Shown: one piece after another, positions 9,989-18,883 of the stretch
Layout: the number at the start of each line of letters is the position of its first letter
Numbering within the stretch: the first letter of the stretch is position 1
The notes under the pieces: generated by a model
What the model saw: the letters and a program-made list of their open reading frames with translations, nothing else
What the model was told of the DNA's origin: nothing
The model's database searches: none
Made by a program: the position numbers and the translations under genes
Origin: Planctomycetia bacterium
GTDB taxonomy: Bacteria; Planctomycetota; UBA1135; UBA2386
NCBI GenBank assembly: GCA_005776365.1
Contig: SXPK01000230.1
Location: forward strand, 1 to 33,169
Direction of reading: 5' to 3'
DNA length: 33,169 bases

Positions 9989-12286
9989 ATGGTCTCGCTC
10001 TGCCGTCCCGCCTTGGCTGCCTTCTGTTCGCTCGCCGCCGTTGTCGCGCAGGAGCCGCCTTCTTGGGAGCAACTCGACGCGCGGCCGCTGCCGCGGTGGT
10101 TCGACGAAGCCAAGTTTGGGATCTTCATCCACTGGGGCGTCTACAGCGTGCCGGCTTACTGCGACACGAGCACCTACAGCGAGTGGTATCAGCACTGGCT
10201 CGACACCAACTCGCACCAAGGACTCGTGCGCGACTTCCATGCTCGCGTCTACGGTCAAGAGACGCCCTATCGCAAGTTTGCCGAACAGTTCCGCTGCGAG
10301 CTGTGGCAGCCAGACGACTGGGCAAGCACCTTTCGGCGCGCGGGCGCCGACTACGTCGTGATCACTTCCAAGCACCACGACGGCTTTGCGCTGTGGCCAG
10401 ACGCGCACACGCAGAAGGTCCGCGGTTACCCGTGGAATGCGCTCGATACGGGACCCAAGCGCGACCTGTTGGGCGAGCTTTGCGCAGCGGTCCGGCGGCA
10501 GGGGCTGCGCTTTGGCCTCTACTACTCGTTCTTGGAGTGGCACAACCCGCTGTTCGGTGCGTCGATCCCCGGCTACGTCGAGCAGCAGATGCTGCCGCAG
10601 GTGAAGGACCTGGTCATGCGCTACCAGCCGGACGTGTTCTGGCCCGATGGCGAATGGGAGCATCCTGCAACCACATGGCGCGGCCGCGAGTTGTTGCATT
10701 GGCTGCGGACCGCTGCGCCAAACCGCGACGAACTCGTCGTCAACGATCGGTGGGGCAAGGAGTGTCGCGGCGAGCACGGCGACTACTACACGACGGAGTA
10801 TGGCGGCCACGGCGGCAGCAAGACCCATGCGGGGCAGAAGCCTTTCGAGGAATGCCGCGGCATCGGCCGCTCCTTTGCTTTCAACCGAGCCGAGGGCTAC
10901 GACGCCTACCTGTCGCGCACGGACTGCGTGCGCACGTTGATCGATCTCGTCAGTCGCGGCGGCAAGCTGCTGCTGGACATCGGACCCGCTGCGGACGGCA
11001 CGATCCCGCTGATCATGACGGATCGCCTCTACGCGATCGGCGATTGGCTCCGCGACCACGGCGACGCGATCCGCGGCTGCAAGAAGAGCCCCTTCCGCAA
11101 CACGCCATGGGGCCGCGCCACGACCAAGGGCGGCACGGTCTACCTCCATGTCTATGAGTGGCCCAAGGACGGCGACTTGGTTGTGCGCGGGATGGAGAGT
11201 CCGGTCCTTCGGGCGTCGCTGCTGCGCGATCCTGCGACGCGCTTGCTCGCAGGCGCCGATGCAGCGACTCTGGGTCGCGCCCTCGCAGGCAACCTTGCGT
11301 GGTGGCGCGATGTCGACGGCGACCTCCACATCGACGTTCGCGGGCACGCGCCTTCTGAGCATGCGACGGTGGTGGCGCTGCAAGTCGACGGCGCGCCACG
11401 TTGCGAGGATGCTTGGCATCGCGATGCAGCGGGTGTCGTGACGCTGCCGGCGCGCGATGCGTCTATCAAGAGCGCCGCGCTGCGGATGGACAGCAAGGGC
11501 GATCTGGTGTCGTGGACATCCACCCAAGACCGCGTCGACTGGGGCCGCGTGCGCTTTGCGCAAGGCGTCGAATACGAAGTGCAGGCGGAACTCGCATTCG
11601 CGGACGGCGAGATTGGCGGTGACCTCGATGTGTTCGTCGGTGACAAGCAGGCCACGTTCTCGATCGCGCCGCAGCCTGAGGTCGGGCCGGGCTTCCATGC
11701 TGTGGTGCTCGGCCGCACTGCCTCGCCAGCGGATGGCGCGCCGGTCGCCGTCTCGATTGCCGCGGTTCGCATCGCAGGCAAGCGATTTGGCTCCTTGCGC
11801 GCCTTGCGCTTTGCTCCGGTCGGCGCGCAGTTCGCAGGCGGCGCCGGCAAGTCGGCTCTCGCGCAGGGGCTGTTTGGCGGCATGCTCGACACCTTGAGTC
11901 GGCAGATCCTCGCGCGCGCGAGCCTGCAGGAGAGTCCGAGCCACGGCCTTGGCAATGGCACGCCCGAAGACTTTGCCAGCGCGTTCTACGGCGAGGATGC
12001 CGTGATCACGGCCATGGACGGCGAAGTGGTGAGGGGCCGCAAGGCGATCGGTCCGTGGCTCGTCGCGCAGGCGCCGCGACTGTCGCGCGTGCGCGTGCTG
12101 ACGACGCGATTGCAGATGCAAGGGGACGGGTCCTTCGTTCAGTTTGGCCGCTACGCGCTCGACGAGATCTTGCGCAGCAAGCAAGGAGCCGACTCGAAAC
12201 CGCCGATGGTGGGCGAGTTCGTGCGCGTGTGGCGGCGCGTCAACGCGGGCGTGTTGCAGATCGTCAGCGAGACATGGTGGAACTGA
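9989..12286 (+). CDS. Secreted GH29 alpha-L-fucosidase with C-terminal NTF2/SnoaL-like domain
   Basis: This 765-residue exported enzyme starts at ATG 9989, giving the signal peptide MVSLCRPALAAFCSLAAVVA with cleavage near AQ-EP; the frame upstream to 9401 is non-coding. The GH29 domain (~30-400) shows KFGIFIHWGVYSVPAY, SKHHDGFALW, KRDLLGEL, LYYSFLEWHNP and DVFWPDGEWEH, where Asp220 is the expected catalytic nucleophile. GH29 enzymes remove alpha-linked L-fucose from glycans, in keeping with planctomycete use of algal and sulfated polysaccharides. A beta-rich region follows (~400-620). From about residue 640 the sequence ASAFYGEDAVITAMDGEVV, GRKAIGPWL and later VRVWRRVNAGVLQIVSETWW fits the SnoaL/DUF4440 fold. 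The fusion is unusual. Its 3' end overlaps the convergent P-type ATPase gene by 23 bp. Confidence 0.92.
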   Translation: MVSLCRPALAAFCSLAAVVAQEPPSWEQLDARPLPRWFDEAKFGIFIHWGVYSVPAYCDTSTYSEWYQHWLDTNSHQGLVRDFHARVYGQETPYRKFAEQFRCELWQPDDWASTFRRAGADYVVITSKHHDGFALWPDAHTQKVRGYPWNALDTGPKRDLLGELCAAVRRQGLRFGLYYSFLEWHNPLFGASIPGYVEQQMLPQVKDLVMRYQPDVFWPDGEWEHPATTWRGRELLHWLRTAAPNRDELVVNDRWGKECRGEHGDYYTTEYGGHGGSKTHAGQKPFEECRGIGRSFAFNRAEGYDAYLSRTDCVRTLIDLVSRGGKLLLDIGPAADGTIPLIMTDRLYAIGDWLRDHGDAIRGCKKSPFRNTPWGRATTKGGTVYLHVYEWPKDGDLVVRGMESPVLRASLLRDPATRLLAGADAATLGRALAGNLAWWRDVDGDLHIDVRGHAPSEHATVVALQVDGAPRCEDAWHRDAAGVVTLPARDASIKSAALRMDSKGDLVSWTSTQDRVDWGRVRFAQGVEYEVQAELAFADGEIGGDLDVFVGDKQATFSIAPQPEVGPGFHAVVLGRTASPADGAPVAVSIAAVRIAGKRFGSLRALRFAPVGAQFAGGAGKSALAQGLFGGMLDTLSRQILARASLQESPSHGLGNGTPEDFASAFYGEDAVITAMDGEVVRGRKAIGPWLVAQAPRLSRVRVLTTRLQMQGDGSFVQFGRYALDEILRSKQGADSKPPMVGEFVRVWRRVNAGVLQIVSETWWN

Positions 12287-14924
12287 TCGCGGAACGGTTC
12301 GGCGTGCGACAGTGCGCCTCACGTCGCCGCAGCAGTGCCTTGTCGCATTCGACTGCTGCGACGACCGCAGCGGCCGCTGCGCAGGCGAAGGCGAAGGCCA
12401 GCGGCTCGAGCGGCTCGGTGCGCAAGAGCCGGTTGCCCCACGGTGTGTAGACCAGCGCGAACTGCACTGCGATCGAGCCCGCCACCGCCAGCAGCAGCGG
12501 CATGTTGCCGAAGAAGCCGCGGCCGAGCAGCGGCAGACGTTCGGAACGCACCGCGAGCGCATGCCCGAGCTGGCAGCAGACCAGGGTCGTGAACACCAAG
12601 GTGCGCTGCTGAGCCTCGCCATCATGGAGCCCGAGCGTCTGCGGGATTAGCGACAGAGCGGCCATCAGGGCGCCGAACAGCAGCACGTGACGCAGCGAGC
12701 CGTCGGCAAACAGGCCTTCGTCGCGCGGCCGCGGTGGCCGCTGCATGGAGCCGGGATCGGCGGGCTCGTTCGCCAGCAGCAGTCCTGGCAGCCCATCGGT
12801 CGCGAGGTTGATCCAGAGAATGTGCACGGGCAGAAGCGGGGTCGCGAGACCGAGCGCTGGCGCGGCAGCAAAGACGAGCAACTCGGCTCCATTGCCGGCC
12901 ATGAACAGGCGGATGAATCGACGCACCGCGTCGTGCATGCGACGCCCTTCTTCGATCGCGGCTGGGATCGTCGCGAAGTCGTCGTCCAGCAGCGCGAGGT
13001 CCGCGGCCTCTAGCGCGACGTCGGCTCCGCGCATGCCCATCGCGACACCGATGTCGGCTTGTTGCAGCGCAGGTGCGTCGTTGACGCCATCGCCAGTCAT
13101 CGCGACGACTTCGCCGCGCCGCTGCAGCGCCTCGACGATGCGCAGCTTGTGCTCGGGGGTCGTGCGTGCGAACGCGAGGCCCTTCTCGCGAGCGTCGGCG
13201 AGAGCGAGTTCGAGTCGCGCGTCGTCCCACGTTTCCAGTTCGCGCCCGGTCACGACGGTGCCGCCTGCTGCGATCATCCCGAGTTCTTCTGCGATGCAGC
13301 GCGCGGTCGACGGATGGTCGCCAGTGATCATCACCGGGACGATGCCAGCGTCGCGGCAGGCAGAGACCGCGGCCTTGGCTCCGGGTCGCGGTGGATCCTC
13401 GAGCGCGGTGAGGCCGAGCAGACGCAGGTCCGAGATGCACGCATCAGTCGGCGGCGGCAAACCGCGTCCTTGCTGCTGCGCGAAGGCGAGCACGCGCTTG
13501 CCGGAGGCGGCGGCGATGCGCGCAGCCTCCATCGCGCAATCGCGCGTCCTTGCATCCAGCGCACAACGCGGCAGCACGGCTTCGGGCGAACCCTTGGTCA
13601 CCGCCAGCCAGTGGCCGTCGCGCCGCGCCACGTGCACGGTGGTCATCCGTTGCAGCGATGGGTCGAAGGGCAGTTCTGCGACGCGTGGCCAGTGTGCGAG
13701 TGTTGCGGTTGCGTGTCGGCCGTTCGCATGCGCCGCATCCACCAGCGCCGTCTCGGTCGGGTCGCCGTGGTAGGCGCCATCGCGCCGTTGCGTGTCGTGG
13801 CACAGCGCAAGCGCACGCAGCAGCGCGCGATCGCCTTCGCCGGGCGCGGAGAATCCGAGCGGCGCAACCAGCGAATCGACATCGCGCCAGATGGCGCGAA
13901 CGCGCATCCGATTCTCGGTCAGGGTGCCGGTCTTGTCAGCGCAGACGAACGTGACCGAACCGAGCGTCTCGACGGTCGGCAGCGTGCGAACCAGCGCGCG
14001 TAGCGTGGCCATGCGATGCGCGGCGAGCGCGAGCGCGATGGTGACGACGGCAGGCAACGCTTCTGGAATGGCCGCGACGGCGATGCTGACGGCGAGCAGC
14101 AGCAGCGGCTGCAGCGGTTCGCCGCGCAGCCATCCGGCCACGAACACGAACGCGGCGACCGTCAGCACTGCAATCGACGCGCGCCGACCAAAGATCGCAA
14201 GGCGTCGTTGCAGCGGCGTGGGCGGAGGCTCGGCTTCGCCGAGCAATCGCGCGATGCGCCCAAGCTCGGTGTTCATGCCGGTGGCGACTGCGACTCCTTC
14301 GCCGCGACCGCGCACGATCAGCGTTCCTCTCCACGCCATGCACGGTTGCTCCGCGATCAGCGCGCCTTCGTCGTTCGTCGGAACCATCGTCTTGTCGACT
14401 GGCTGCGACTCGCCGGTCAGCGCAGCCTCCACGGTTGCGAGCGCGTGGGCCGCCACGAGGCGGATGTCGGCGGGCACCGTCGCGCCGGCTTCGAGCAGCA
14501 CGATGTCGCCGGGAACGACCTTCGCTTGCGGCACCTGCGTCGCGTTGCCGTCGCGACGCACGAGAGCATTGGCGGGCAGCATCGAGCGCAACGAGCGCAC
14601 CGCACGGTCGGCCCGAAGCTCCTGCGCGCAGCCGATCGTCGCGTCGAGCGCCACGATCGCGAGCACCATCGCCGCGTCCGTGGAGTCGCCGGTGAGGAAG
14701 GCCACGGCCGCCGCGCCGAGCAGCACGAGCGCCAGAGGATCGCGCAACTGTGAATACAACGCGGCTGAGAACTTGCGCGGCGGCGGCTCGGACAGCTCGT
14801 TGTTGCCGGCCGTCGCGAGGCGTCGCGAGGCTTCGGCGGAGTCGAGGCCGCGCGCCACCACGACATCGAATGCGTCGGCGACGGCCGAGGCCGCGAGTGC
14901 ATGCCAACGAATCGCGGTCGCCAC
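12264..14924 (-). CDS. P2A-type Ca2+-transporting ATPase
   Basis: This 886-residue inner-membrane pump starts at GTG 14924 (MATAIRWHAL, the usual family opening before the GLDSAEASRRLATAGNNEL helix). Domain marks: actuator LTGES (169-173), phosphorylation site DKTGTLT with Asp330, nucleotide-domain KGSPE, hinge MTGDGVNDAPAL (609-620) and about ten TM helices. Ion ligands match SERCA: PEALP in M4 (Glu288), Asn678 and Glu681 in M5, and Asn706, Thr709 and Asp710 in M6 (LWINLATDGLPG). That pattern points to Ca2+ rather than Na+/K+ or Mg2+, though Mn2+ is possible. It lies 72 bp behind the Gln-rich gene on the same strand and could be read through from that cluster. No Shine-Dalgarno sequence is visible. 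The C-terminal 7 codons overlap the fucosidase end. Confidence 0.93.
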   Translation of the reverse strand: MATAIRWHALAASAVADAFDVVVARGLDSAEASRRLATAGNNELSEPPPRKFSAALYSQLRDPLALVLLGAAAVAFLTGDSTDAAMVLAIVALDATIGCAQELRADRAVRSLRSMLPANALVRRDGNATQVPQAKVVPGDIVLLEAGATVPADIRLVAAHALATVEAALTGESQPVDKTMVPTNDEGALIAEQPCMAWRGTLIVRGRGEGVAVATGMNTELGRIARLLGEAEPPPTPLQRRLAIFGRRASIAVLTVAAFVFVAGWLRGEPLQPLLLLAVSIAVAAIPEALPAVVTIALALAAHRMATLRALVRTLPTVETLGSVTFVCADKTGTLTENRMRVRAIWRDVDSLVAPLGFSAPGEGDRALLRALALCHDTQRRDGAYHGDPTETALVDAAHANGRHATATLAHWPRVAELPFDPSLQRMTTVHVARRDGHWLAVTKGSPEAVLPRCALDARTRDCAMEAARIAAASGKRVLAFAQQQGRGLPPPTDACISDLRLLGLTALEDPPRPGAKAAVSACRDAGIVPVMITGDHPSTARCIAEELGMIAAGGTVVTGRELETWDDARLELALADAREKGLAFARTTPEHKLRIVEALQRRGEVVAMTGDGVNDAPALQQADIGVAMGMRGADVALEAADLALLDDDFATIPAAIEEGRRMHDAVRRFIRLFMAGNGAELLVFAAAPALGLATPLLPVHILWINLATDGLPGLLLANEPADPGSMQRPPRPRDEGLFADGSLRHVLLFGALMAALSLIPQTLGLHDGEAQQRTLVFTTLVCCQLGHALAVRSERLPLLGRGFFGNMPLLLAVAGSIAVQFALVYTPWGNRLLRTEPLEPLAFAFACAAAAAVVAAVECDKALLRRREAHCRTPNRSAISSTMSR

Positions 14925-14996
14925 TGCGGCGATTAGGCCACGCCACAGCCGGACATCATCTCGGCCGAGGTGCGCAGCCGCCGGTGGACTCGCGAC

Positions 14997-15764
14997 TCAG
15001 CGCTTGCCGTCGCCCTGGTTGCGCGCCTTCAGATAGGCCTCCCAGAACTTGCGATACTTCTCCTGCACCTTCGGTGGTGAGCCGCGGTTCTTGAGGAAGT
15101 TGGTGTAGCTCTGGAGCTTGCCCCATTCGTCCTCACCGCTGCCGGGCTGGCCGGGGGCGGTGCCGCCGTCGTTTGGCGCCTGGCCCTTTCGCACTTGGCC
15201 GTCCTGCTGCGTCTCCTGCCCGCCTTCGGGGCGGCCCTGCTGTGGCGGTTGCTGTTGCTGCTCTTGGCCCTGCGGCTGCTCGCCCTGCTGTTGTTGCGGA
15301 CGGTTTTGGCCTTGCTGCGGGTCCTGCTGCTGCTGGAAGTCCGGCGTCTGGCTCTCTTGGCGCTGCTGCTGGCCCTGCTGCTGTTGCTGCTGTTGCCGTT
15401 GCTGCTGCTGGTCTTGTTGTTGGCCTTGTTGCTGGTCCTGGCTCTCACTGGAACTGGACGAACTCTGCTGCTGCATCTGCTGCAGCTTCAGGATGAGCTC
15501 GTCGATGTTGCGCTCGACCCCCTGGCTCTGCTCGCGAGTTCGCGACAGGGATTCTTTGGGACTGGCTTTGGCGTCGGCTCCCTTCTGCTTGCTCGTCTCG
15601 AGCAGCATCCGGTCGATCTCCTTCATCTGCTCGTCGATCTTCTTGGCGAGTTCCTGGATCTCGCGCAGCGCCTCGGGATCCTGCGCGCGCAGGCTCGGGG
15701 CGAGCAGAAGCGCGAGCAAGAACGCGGCGGCGAGGAACGGGCGGGTGACACGGGGCGCGTTCAT
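14997..15764 (-). CDS. Exported Gln-rich low-complexity protein
   Basis: This is a 255-residue protein with ATG 15764 overlapping the upstream stop as ATGA and preceded by a strong AGGAGG. It has a Sec signal peptide (FLAAAFLLALLLAPSLRAQ), a helical segment (~29-95: EIQELAKKIDEQMKEIDRML) and then about 110 residues dominated by Gln with Gly and Pro. A compact C-terminus with aromatics closes it (DEWGKLQSYTNFLKN ... KYRKFWEAYLKARNQG). The ordered ends around a flexible Gln-rich middle suggest a tether or scaffold. No enzyme motif is visible. It is the last gene of the minus-strand VWA/MoxR cluster and closely follows another exported Gln-rich protein. The function is unknown. Confidence 0.8.
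   Translation of the reverse strand: MNAPRVTRPFLAAAFLLALLLAPSLRAQDPEALREIQELAKKIDEQMKEIDRMLLETSKQKGADAKASPKESLSRTREQSQGVERNIDELILKLQQMQQQSSSSSSESQDQQQGQQQDQQQQRQQQQQQQGQQQRQESQTPDFQQQQDPQQGQNRPQQQQGEQPQGQEQQQQPPQQGRPEGGQETQQDGQVRKGQAPNDGGTAPGQPGSGEDEWGKLQSYTNFLKNRGSPPKVQEKYRKFWEAYLKARNQGDGKR
15231..15480 (-). repeat. CAG/CAA-rich low-complexity tract (poly-Gln coding)
   Basis: The tract encodes the Gln-rich middle of the 255-residue protein. CAG and CAA codons are mixed and interrupted by Gly, Pro, Glu, Ser and Arg codons, so it is not a pure trinucleotide repeat. It could still vary in length by slippage. Antisense frames through it read as Leu-rich pseudo-membrane proteins, which are artefacts. 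Confidence 0.7.
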
Positions 15765-18700
15765 TTCTTGGTGCCCTCCTCTTGCTGCGAGCCGTCGTCG
15801 GTTTGTTGCATGCCCTGCATCATCGCTTCGACGCCCTGCTTGATCTGCAGGAACAGTTTGGTGACCTCGCCGTGGCGGTGCATCAGACGCTCGATCAGCG
15901 CGAGTTCGGCAGTGCTGACGTCATCGCCCTGGCGCAGTTCGACGAGCGTCTGCAGTTCTTCGTTGGAGCGTCGCGTGTCGGCTTCGAGCTGCTTCAGCAT
16001 CTCGAGCTCTGCGATCAGCGAGACGAGCTTCTGCCGCTGCTGGTTGAAGCGGTTCTGGCCCGGTTGCTGCTGTTGTTGCTGTTGTTGCTCTTCCTGGCGC
16101 TGCTGCTCGCGTCGCTTTTGCTCGCGTTCGAGCGCCGCCAGCAGGTCGCGGGCGCGGCGCTCGACGTCTTGCTGCATCGTCGTCGTGAAGCGCGATGGGT
16201 CGGGGTTGCGGCCGGCGAGCCTTCGCGCGATCTCCGCCAGATCTTCCTGATTGGCAGAAAGCACAGCGCGGTAGACGAGGTTGCCCTCTTCGTGGAGCGC
16301 CTTGACCATCGTCTCGGCCCGGGTTGAGAGCGACTGCTCCTCCTCGGCGAACTGGTTGAGCTTGCGACGCGAGGGGCGCGACAGCGTGCCAGAGTCGGCT
16401 TCTTTCTGCAGCGCCTCGGTCTCCTTGGTGATCGGCTGCTGCTTCTCGAGGAACGAGGTCAACTCCTCCTTCATGCGGAAGAGCAACTCCTCCTGCCGCT
16501 GATCGAGGTAGCTGTCGCGCTCTTCTTCGAGCTGCTCGCGGGCTTCCTCGAGCTTCTTCTGCGTCTGTTCCTGCTGTTGCTCCGACTCCTGTTCTTCGCC
16601 CTGTTGCATCGCCTGTTGCGCCTTGCGTGCGCTCTCGGCGGCATCCTCCAAGGCGCGGCGGGCTTCAGGGTTCTTGCGCTGCTTGGCTTCTTCCGCAAGG
16701 CGAAGAATCTCTTCCTCGAGTTTCTTCTGCTCCTCGGCGAGCTTCTTCATCGCCTCCTGCTGTTCAGGGCCTGGCTCGCGCTCCTTTTGCAGCGCTTGCT
16801 GCGCCTGCTGCAGCGCCTGCGTGGCCTCGCGCTGCTGCTGACTCGCTGACGATTGCTGGCCCTGCTGCAGCGCTTCTTGCGCGCGTTGCATCGCTTGCTG
16901 CGCCTGCTCCATTTTCTGCTGCGCAGCCTCTTGCTGTGCCTTGGACAGCGCGCCGGCTTGCTGCGCCTGCTGCATCGCTTGTTCTGCCTGCTGCGCGCGC
17001 TGCCGCAGGTCTTGCTGCCGCTCGGCCGCGGCCTGCATCTCCGCTTCGCGGTCCCCGCCGGACTCTGCCAATGCCTGTTCGAGGGTCTGCTTCGCCGCTT
17101 CGAGTTGCTCACGCGAGGACTGCAGCTGTTGGTCGAGGTCCTGCTGTGATTGTGGCTGCTGCGGCTGTTCGCCTGGGGACGGCTGCCGCTGGTTCTGCTG
17201 GCGGCCGCCTTGCGGCTCTTTGCCCTGCTGCGGATTGCCCTGCTGCTGGCTGCCCTGCTGCGGGTTGCCCTGTTGTGGCTCTATGCCCTGTTGCTGGGGT
17301 TGCTCGCCTTGTTGCGGCTCGTCGCCCTGCTGTGGCTTCGAAGCCTGACGGCCTTGCTGATTGTCACTGCCGCCTTCGCGCTGTTGCTGGCGTCGCTCGA
17401 GGCCCTGGCCGGCTTCTCGCAGCGCCTGCTCGGCCTTGCTGAGCGCGTCGGCCGCCTGCTGCTCTGCCTGCTCGCCCGACGGCGCGTTGCGCAGTTCCCG
17501 CTCGGTGGCGTCGGCTTCGGCTGCCATCGACTCGGCGACGGCTCGCGCATCGGGGCTCTGCTCGGCAGCGCGCTTGCGCGCATCCTCGAGCGCGCGCATC
17601 GCTTGCTGCACGCGGGCCTGCGCTTCCTTGGCGTCGCCTGCGCCAGCCTGTTGGCCAGCTTGGCGAAGTTGTTCCTCCGCCTGCCGCAATGCGTTCTGCG
17701 GCGTCGCGTCCTCGGGCTTGCGCTCGCTCGCGGGCCGTGGGTCCGCCGCGTCGAACTGCTGCTGCAGCGGTTTGCTCGCGTCAGCGAGTTGCTCGGCAGT
17801 GGTCTTGTTGCGCTGCGCTTCGGTCTCTTGCCGTGACTCCGCCGCAGCCTTGGCCTGTGCTGCAAACTGTTGCAGTTGCTCGCGCTGCTCTTGCTCCGAT
17901 CCCTGCCTGGCCTGCTGCAAGCCGTCGGTGAGCTGCTGCCATTGCTGGCGCGCGGCCGGCGCATCCTGGCGCTCGGGACGAACGGGCGTGCGCTGTAACT
18001 CGGTCTGCAGGCGGTCGGCAGCGTCTTGCATCGCTGACTGGTCGCCGGTCTGCGCAGCTTGTTCCAACCGCTCGGCGGCCTGTTTCACATCGGACTTCCG
18101 GCCCTGATCGCGCACGTCAGAAGACAACTCGCGAGCGCGCTCCATGAGTTCGCCGAGATCGAATTGCTGCTGGCGCGCGGAGTCCGCTTCGCCGCTGCGC
18201 TCCTTCGCCTCGCGTTGCTCGAGCGTCGTCTGCTGGCGGAGCAGTTGCTGCACCCGCTTGTAGGCGTCCTCGAGGAACGGCCGGCGCGTGCCGGCTTCGC
18301 GCGCGTTGCGTTGGGCCTCGGTTGCTTGCTCGCGCGCAAGCTGCTGCAGTTGCTCTTCGATCGCACGCTCCGCTTGCGTCGCGTCGCGCTCGGCTGCGCG
18401 TTGCGTTTCTTGCCGCAGTTGCTCCTGCTTTTCTTCCGCCTGCTTGATGCGGTCCGCGAGCTCACCGAGCTTCTGGATCTCCTGCTCCATGTTCTCGACG
18501 GAGCGGCGCTGGAGCAGGATGTTGAGCAGGCGCTCGATGTCGGCGATGACTTCTTGTTGCTTGCGCAGCGCATCGGAGAGGGCATTGGCCGCGAGGTTGT
18601 CGCGTACGGACGCCACGTCCTCGAGCAGGCCGGAGCGCTGCAAGTGGTCAAGGCCTTGCTGCAATAGCGCGACCTGCTCGGGCTTGCTTTCGCGCACGTA

Positions 18701-18883
18701 TCGCTCGCGCAAGCGATCCATCAAGTCGCGCAGACGCCCGGCCTTGCGCAGGATCTCGTCCTGGTCGCGGCGAAGGCGTTCGAGCTGTTGCTCTGGATCC
18801 TGGCTTGGATCTTGTGCGACGGCAGGCGCGGCGAACGCGAGCGACAGCAGCAGCACCGCGGCGCGGCGGATGGGGGCCTTCAT
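15761..18883 (-). CDS. Large exported Gln/Glu-rich coiled-coil protein
   Basis: This is a 1040-residue protein. ATG 18883 is chosen because it opens a signal peptide (MKAPIRRAAVLLLSLAFAAP, cut near AVAQ), is preceded by AAGGA at 5-nt spacing and forms an ATGA overlap with the upstream stop; the frame above it is non-coding. After 'QDPSQDPEQQLERLRRDQDE' nearly the whole chain is predicted helical, with long Glu/Gln/Arg/Ala heptad-like stretches. It is interrupted around residues 510-575 by a flexible Pro-Gln-Gln-Gly repeat region. The C-terminal ~200 residues are more mixed (for example RKLNQFAEEEQSLSTRAETM), with a second Gln run before a final helical part. It probably forms a long periplasmic or surface rod or spacer. 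With the membrane gene upstream it resembles a split DUF4175/TIGR02302-like layout. The function is unknown. Confidence 0.82.
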   Translation of the reverse strand: MKAPIRRAAVLLLSLAFAAPAVAQDPSQDPEQQLERLRRDQDEILRKAGRLRDLMDRLRERYVRESKPEQVALLQQGLDHLQRSGLLEDVASVRDNLAANALSDALRKQQEVIADIERLLNILLQRRSVENMEQEIQKLGELADRIKQAEEKQEQLRQETQRAAERDATQAERAIEEQLQQLAREQATEAQRNAREAGTRRPFLEDAYKRVQQLLRQQTTLEQREAKERSGEADSARQQQFDLGELMERARELSSDVRDQGRKSDVKQAAERLEQAAQTGDQSAMQDAADRLQTELQRTPVRPERQDAPAARQQWQQLTDGLQQARQGSEQEQREQLQQFAAQAKAAAESRQETEAQRNKTTAEQLADASKPLQQQFDAADPRPASERKPEDATPQNALRQAEEQLRQAGQQAGAGDAKEAQARVQQAMRALEDARKRAAEQSPDARAVAESMAAEADATERELRNAPSGEQAEQQAADALSKAEQALREAGQGLERRQQQREGGSDNQQGRQASKPQQGDEPQQGEQPQQQGIEPQQGNPQQGSQQQGNPQQGKEPQGGRQQNQRQPSPGEQPQQPQSQQDLDQQLQSSREQLEAAKQTLEQALAESGGDREAEMQAAAERQQDLRQRAQQAEQAMQQAQQAGALSKAQQEAAQQKMEQAQQAMQRAQEALQQGQQSSASQQQREATQALQQAQQALQKEREPGPEQQEAMKKLAEEQKKLEEEILRLAEEAKQRKNPEARRALEDAAESARKAQQAMQQGEEQESEQQQEQTQKKLEEAREQLEEERDSYLDQRQEELLFRMKEELTSFLEKQQPITKETEALQKEADSGTLSRPSRRKLNQFAEEEQSLSTRAETMVKALHEEGNLVYRAVLSANQEDLAEIARRLAGRNPDPSRFTTTMQQDVERRARDLLAALEREQKRREQQRQEEQQQQQQQQPGQNRFNQQRQKLVSLIAELEMLKQLEADTRRSNEELQTLVELRQGDDVSTAELALIERLMHRHGEVTKLFLQIKQGVEAMMQGMQQTDDGSQQEEGTKK
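15775..15780 (-). promoter_or_regulatory. Ribosome binding site AGGAGG for the Gln-rich gene
   Basis: A full AGGAGG lies 10 nt before ATG 15764, inside the end of the upstream gene. It allows independent initiation in addition to coupling through the ATGA overlap. Confidence 0.6.
17209..17340 (-). repeat. PQQG-type tandem repeat region in the coiled-coil gene
   Basis: About 130 bp encode imperfect repeats of the form x-PQQG (KPQQG, EPQQG, EPQQG, NPQQG, NPQQG with QQQG variants). On the plus strand they appear as repeated GCCCTGCTGCGG-like units. They break the helical chain and probably act as a flexible linker. The repeats are protein-level and imperfect; they are not CRISPR or an IS end. 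Confidence 0.7.

Noticed and set aside
9461-12625. Long minus-strand frame (to 9227) opposite the fucosidase
   Set aside because: It is antisense to GH29 coding sequence and has a low-complexity Arg-rich translation. Only its last 77 codons (9227-9460) are a real gene with its own GTG start.
15195-16250. Leu-rich plus-strand frame that looks like a membrane protein
   Set aside because: It is the reverse complement of Gln codons (CAG to CTG), so the poly-Leu is an artefact of the Gln-rich genes.
17209-17340. Repeated 12-18 bp units that might suggest a CRISPR array
   Set aside because: The units are imperfect, have no spacers and keep the reading frame of a Gln-rich protein.
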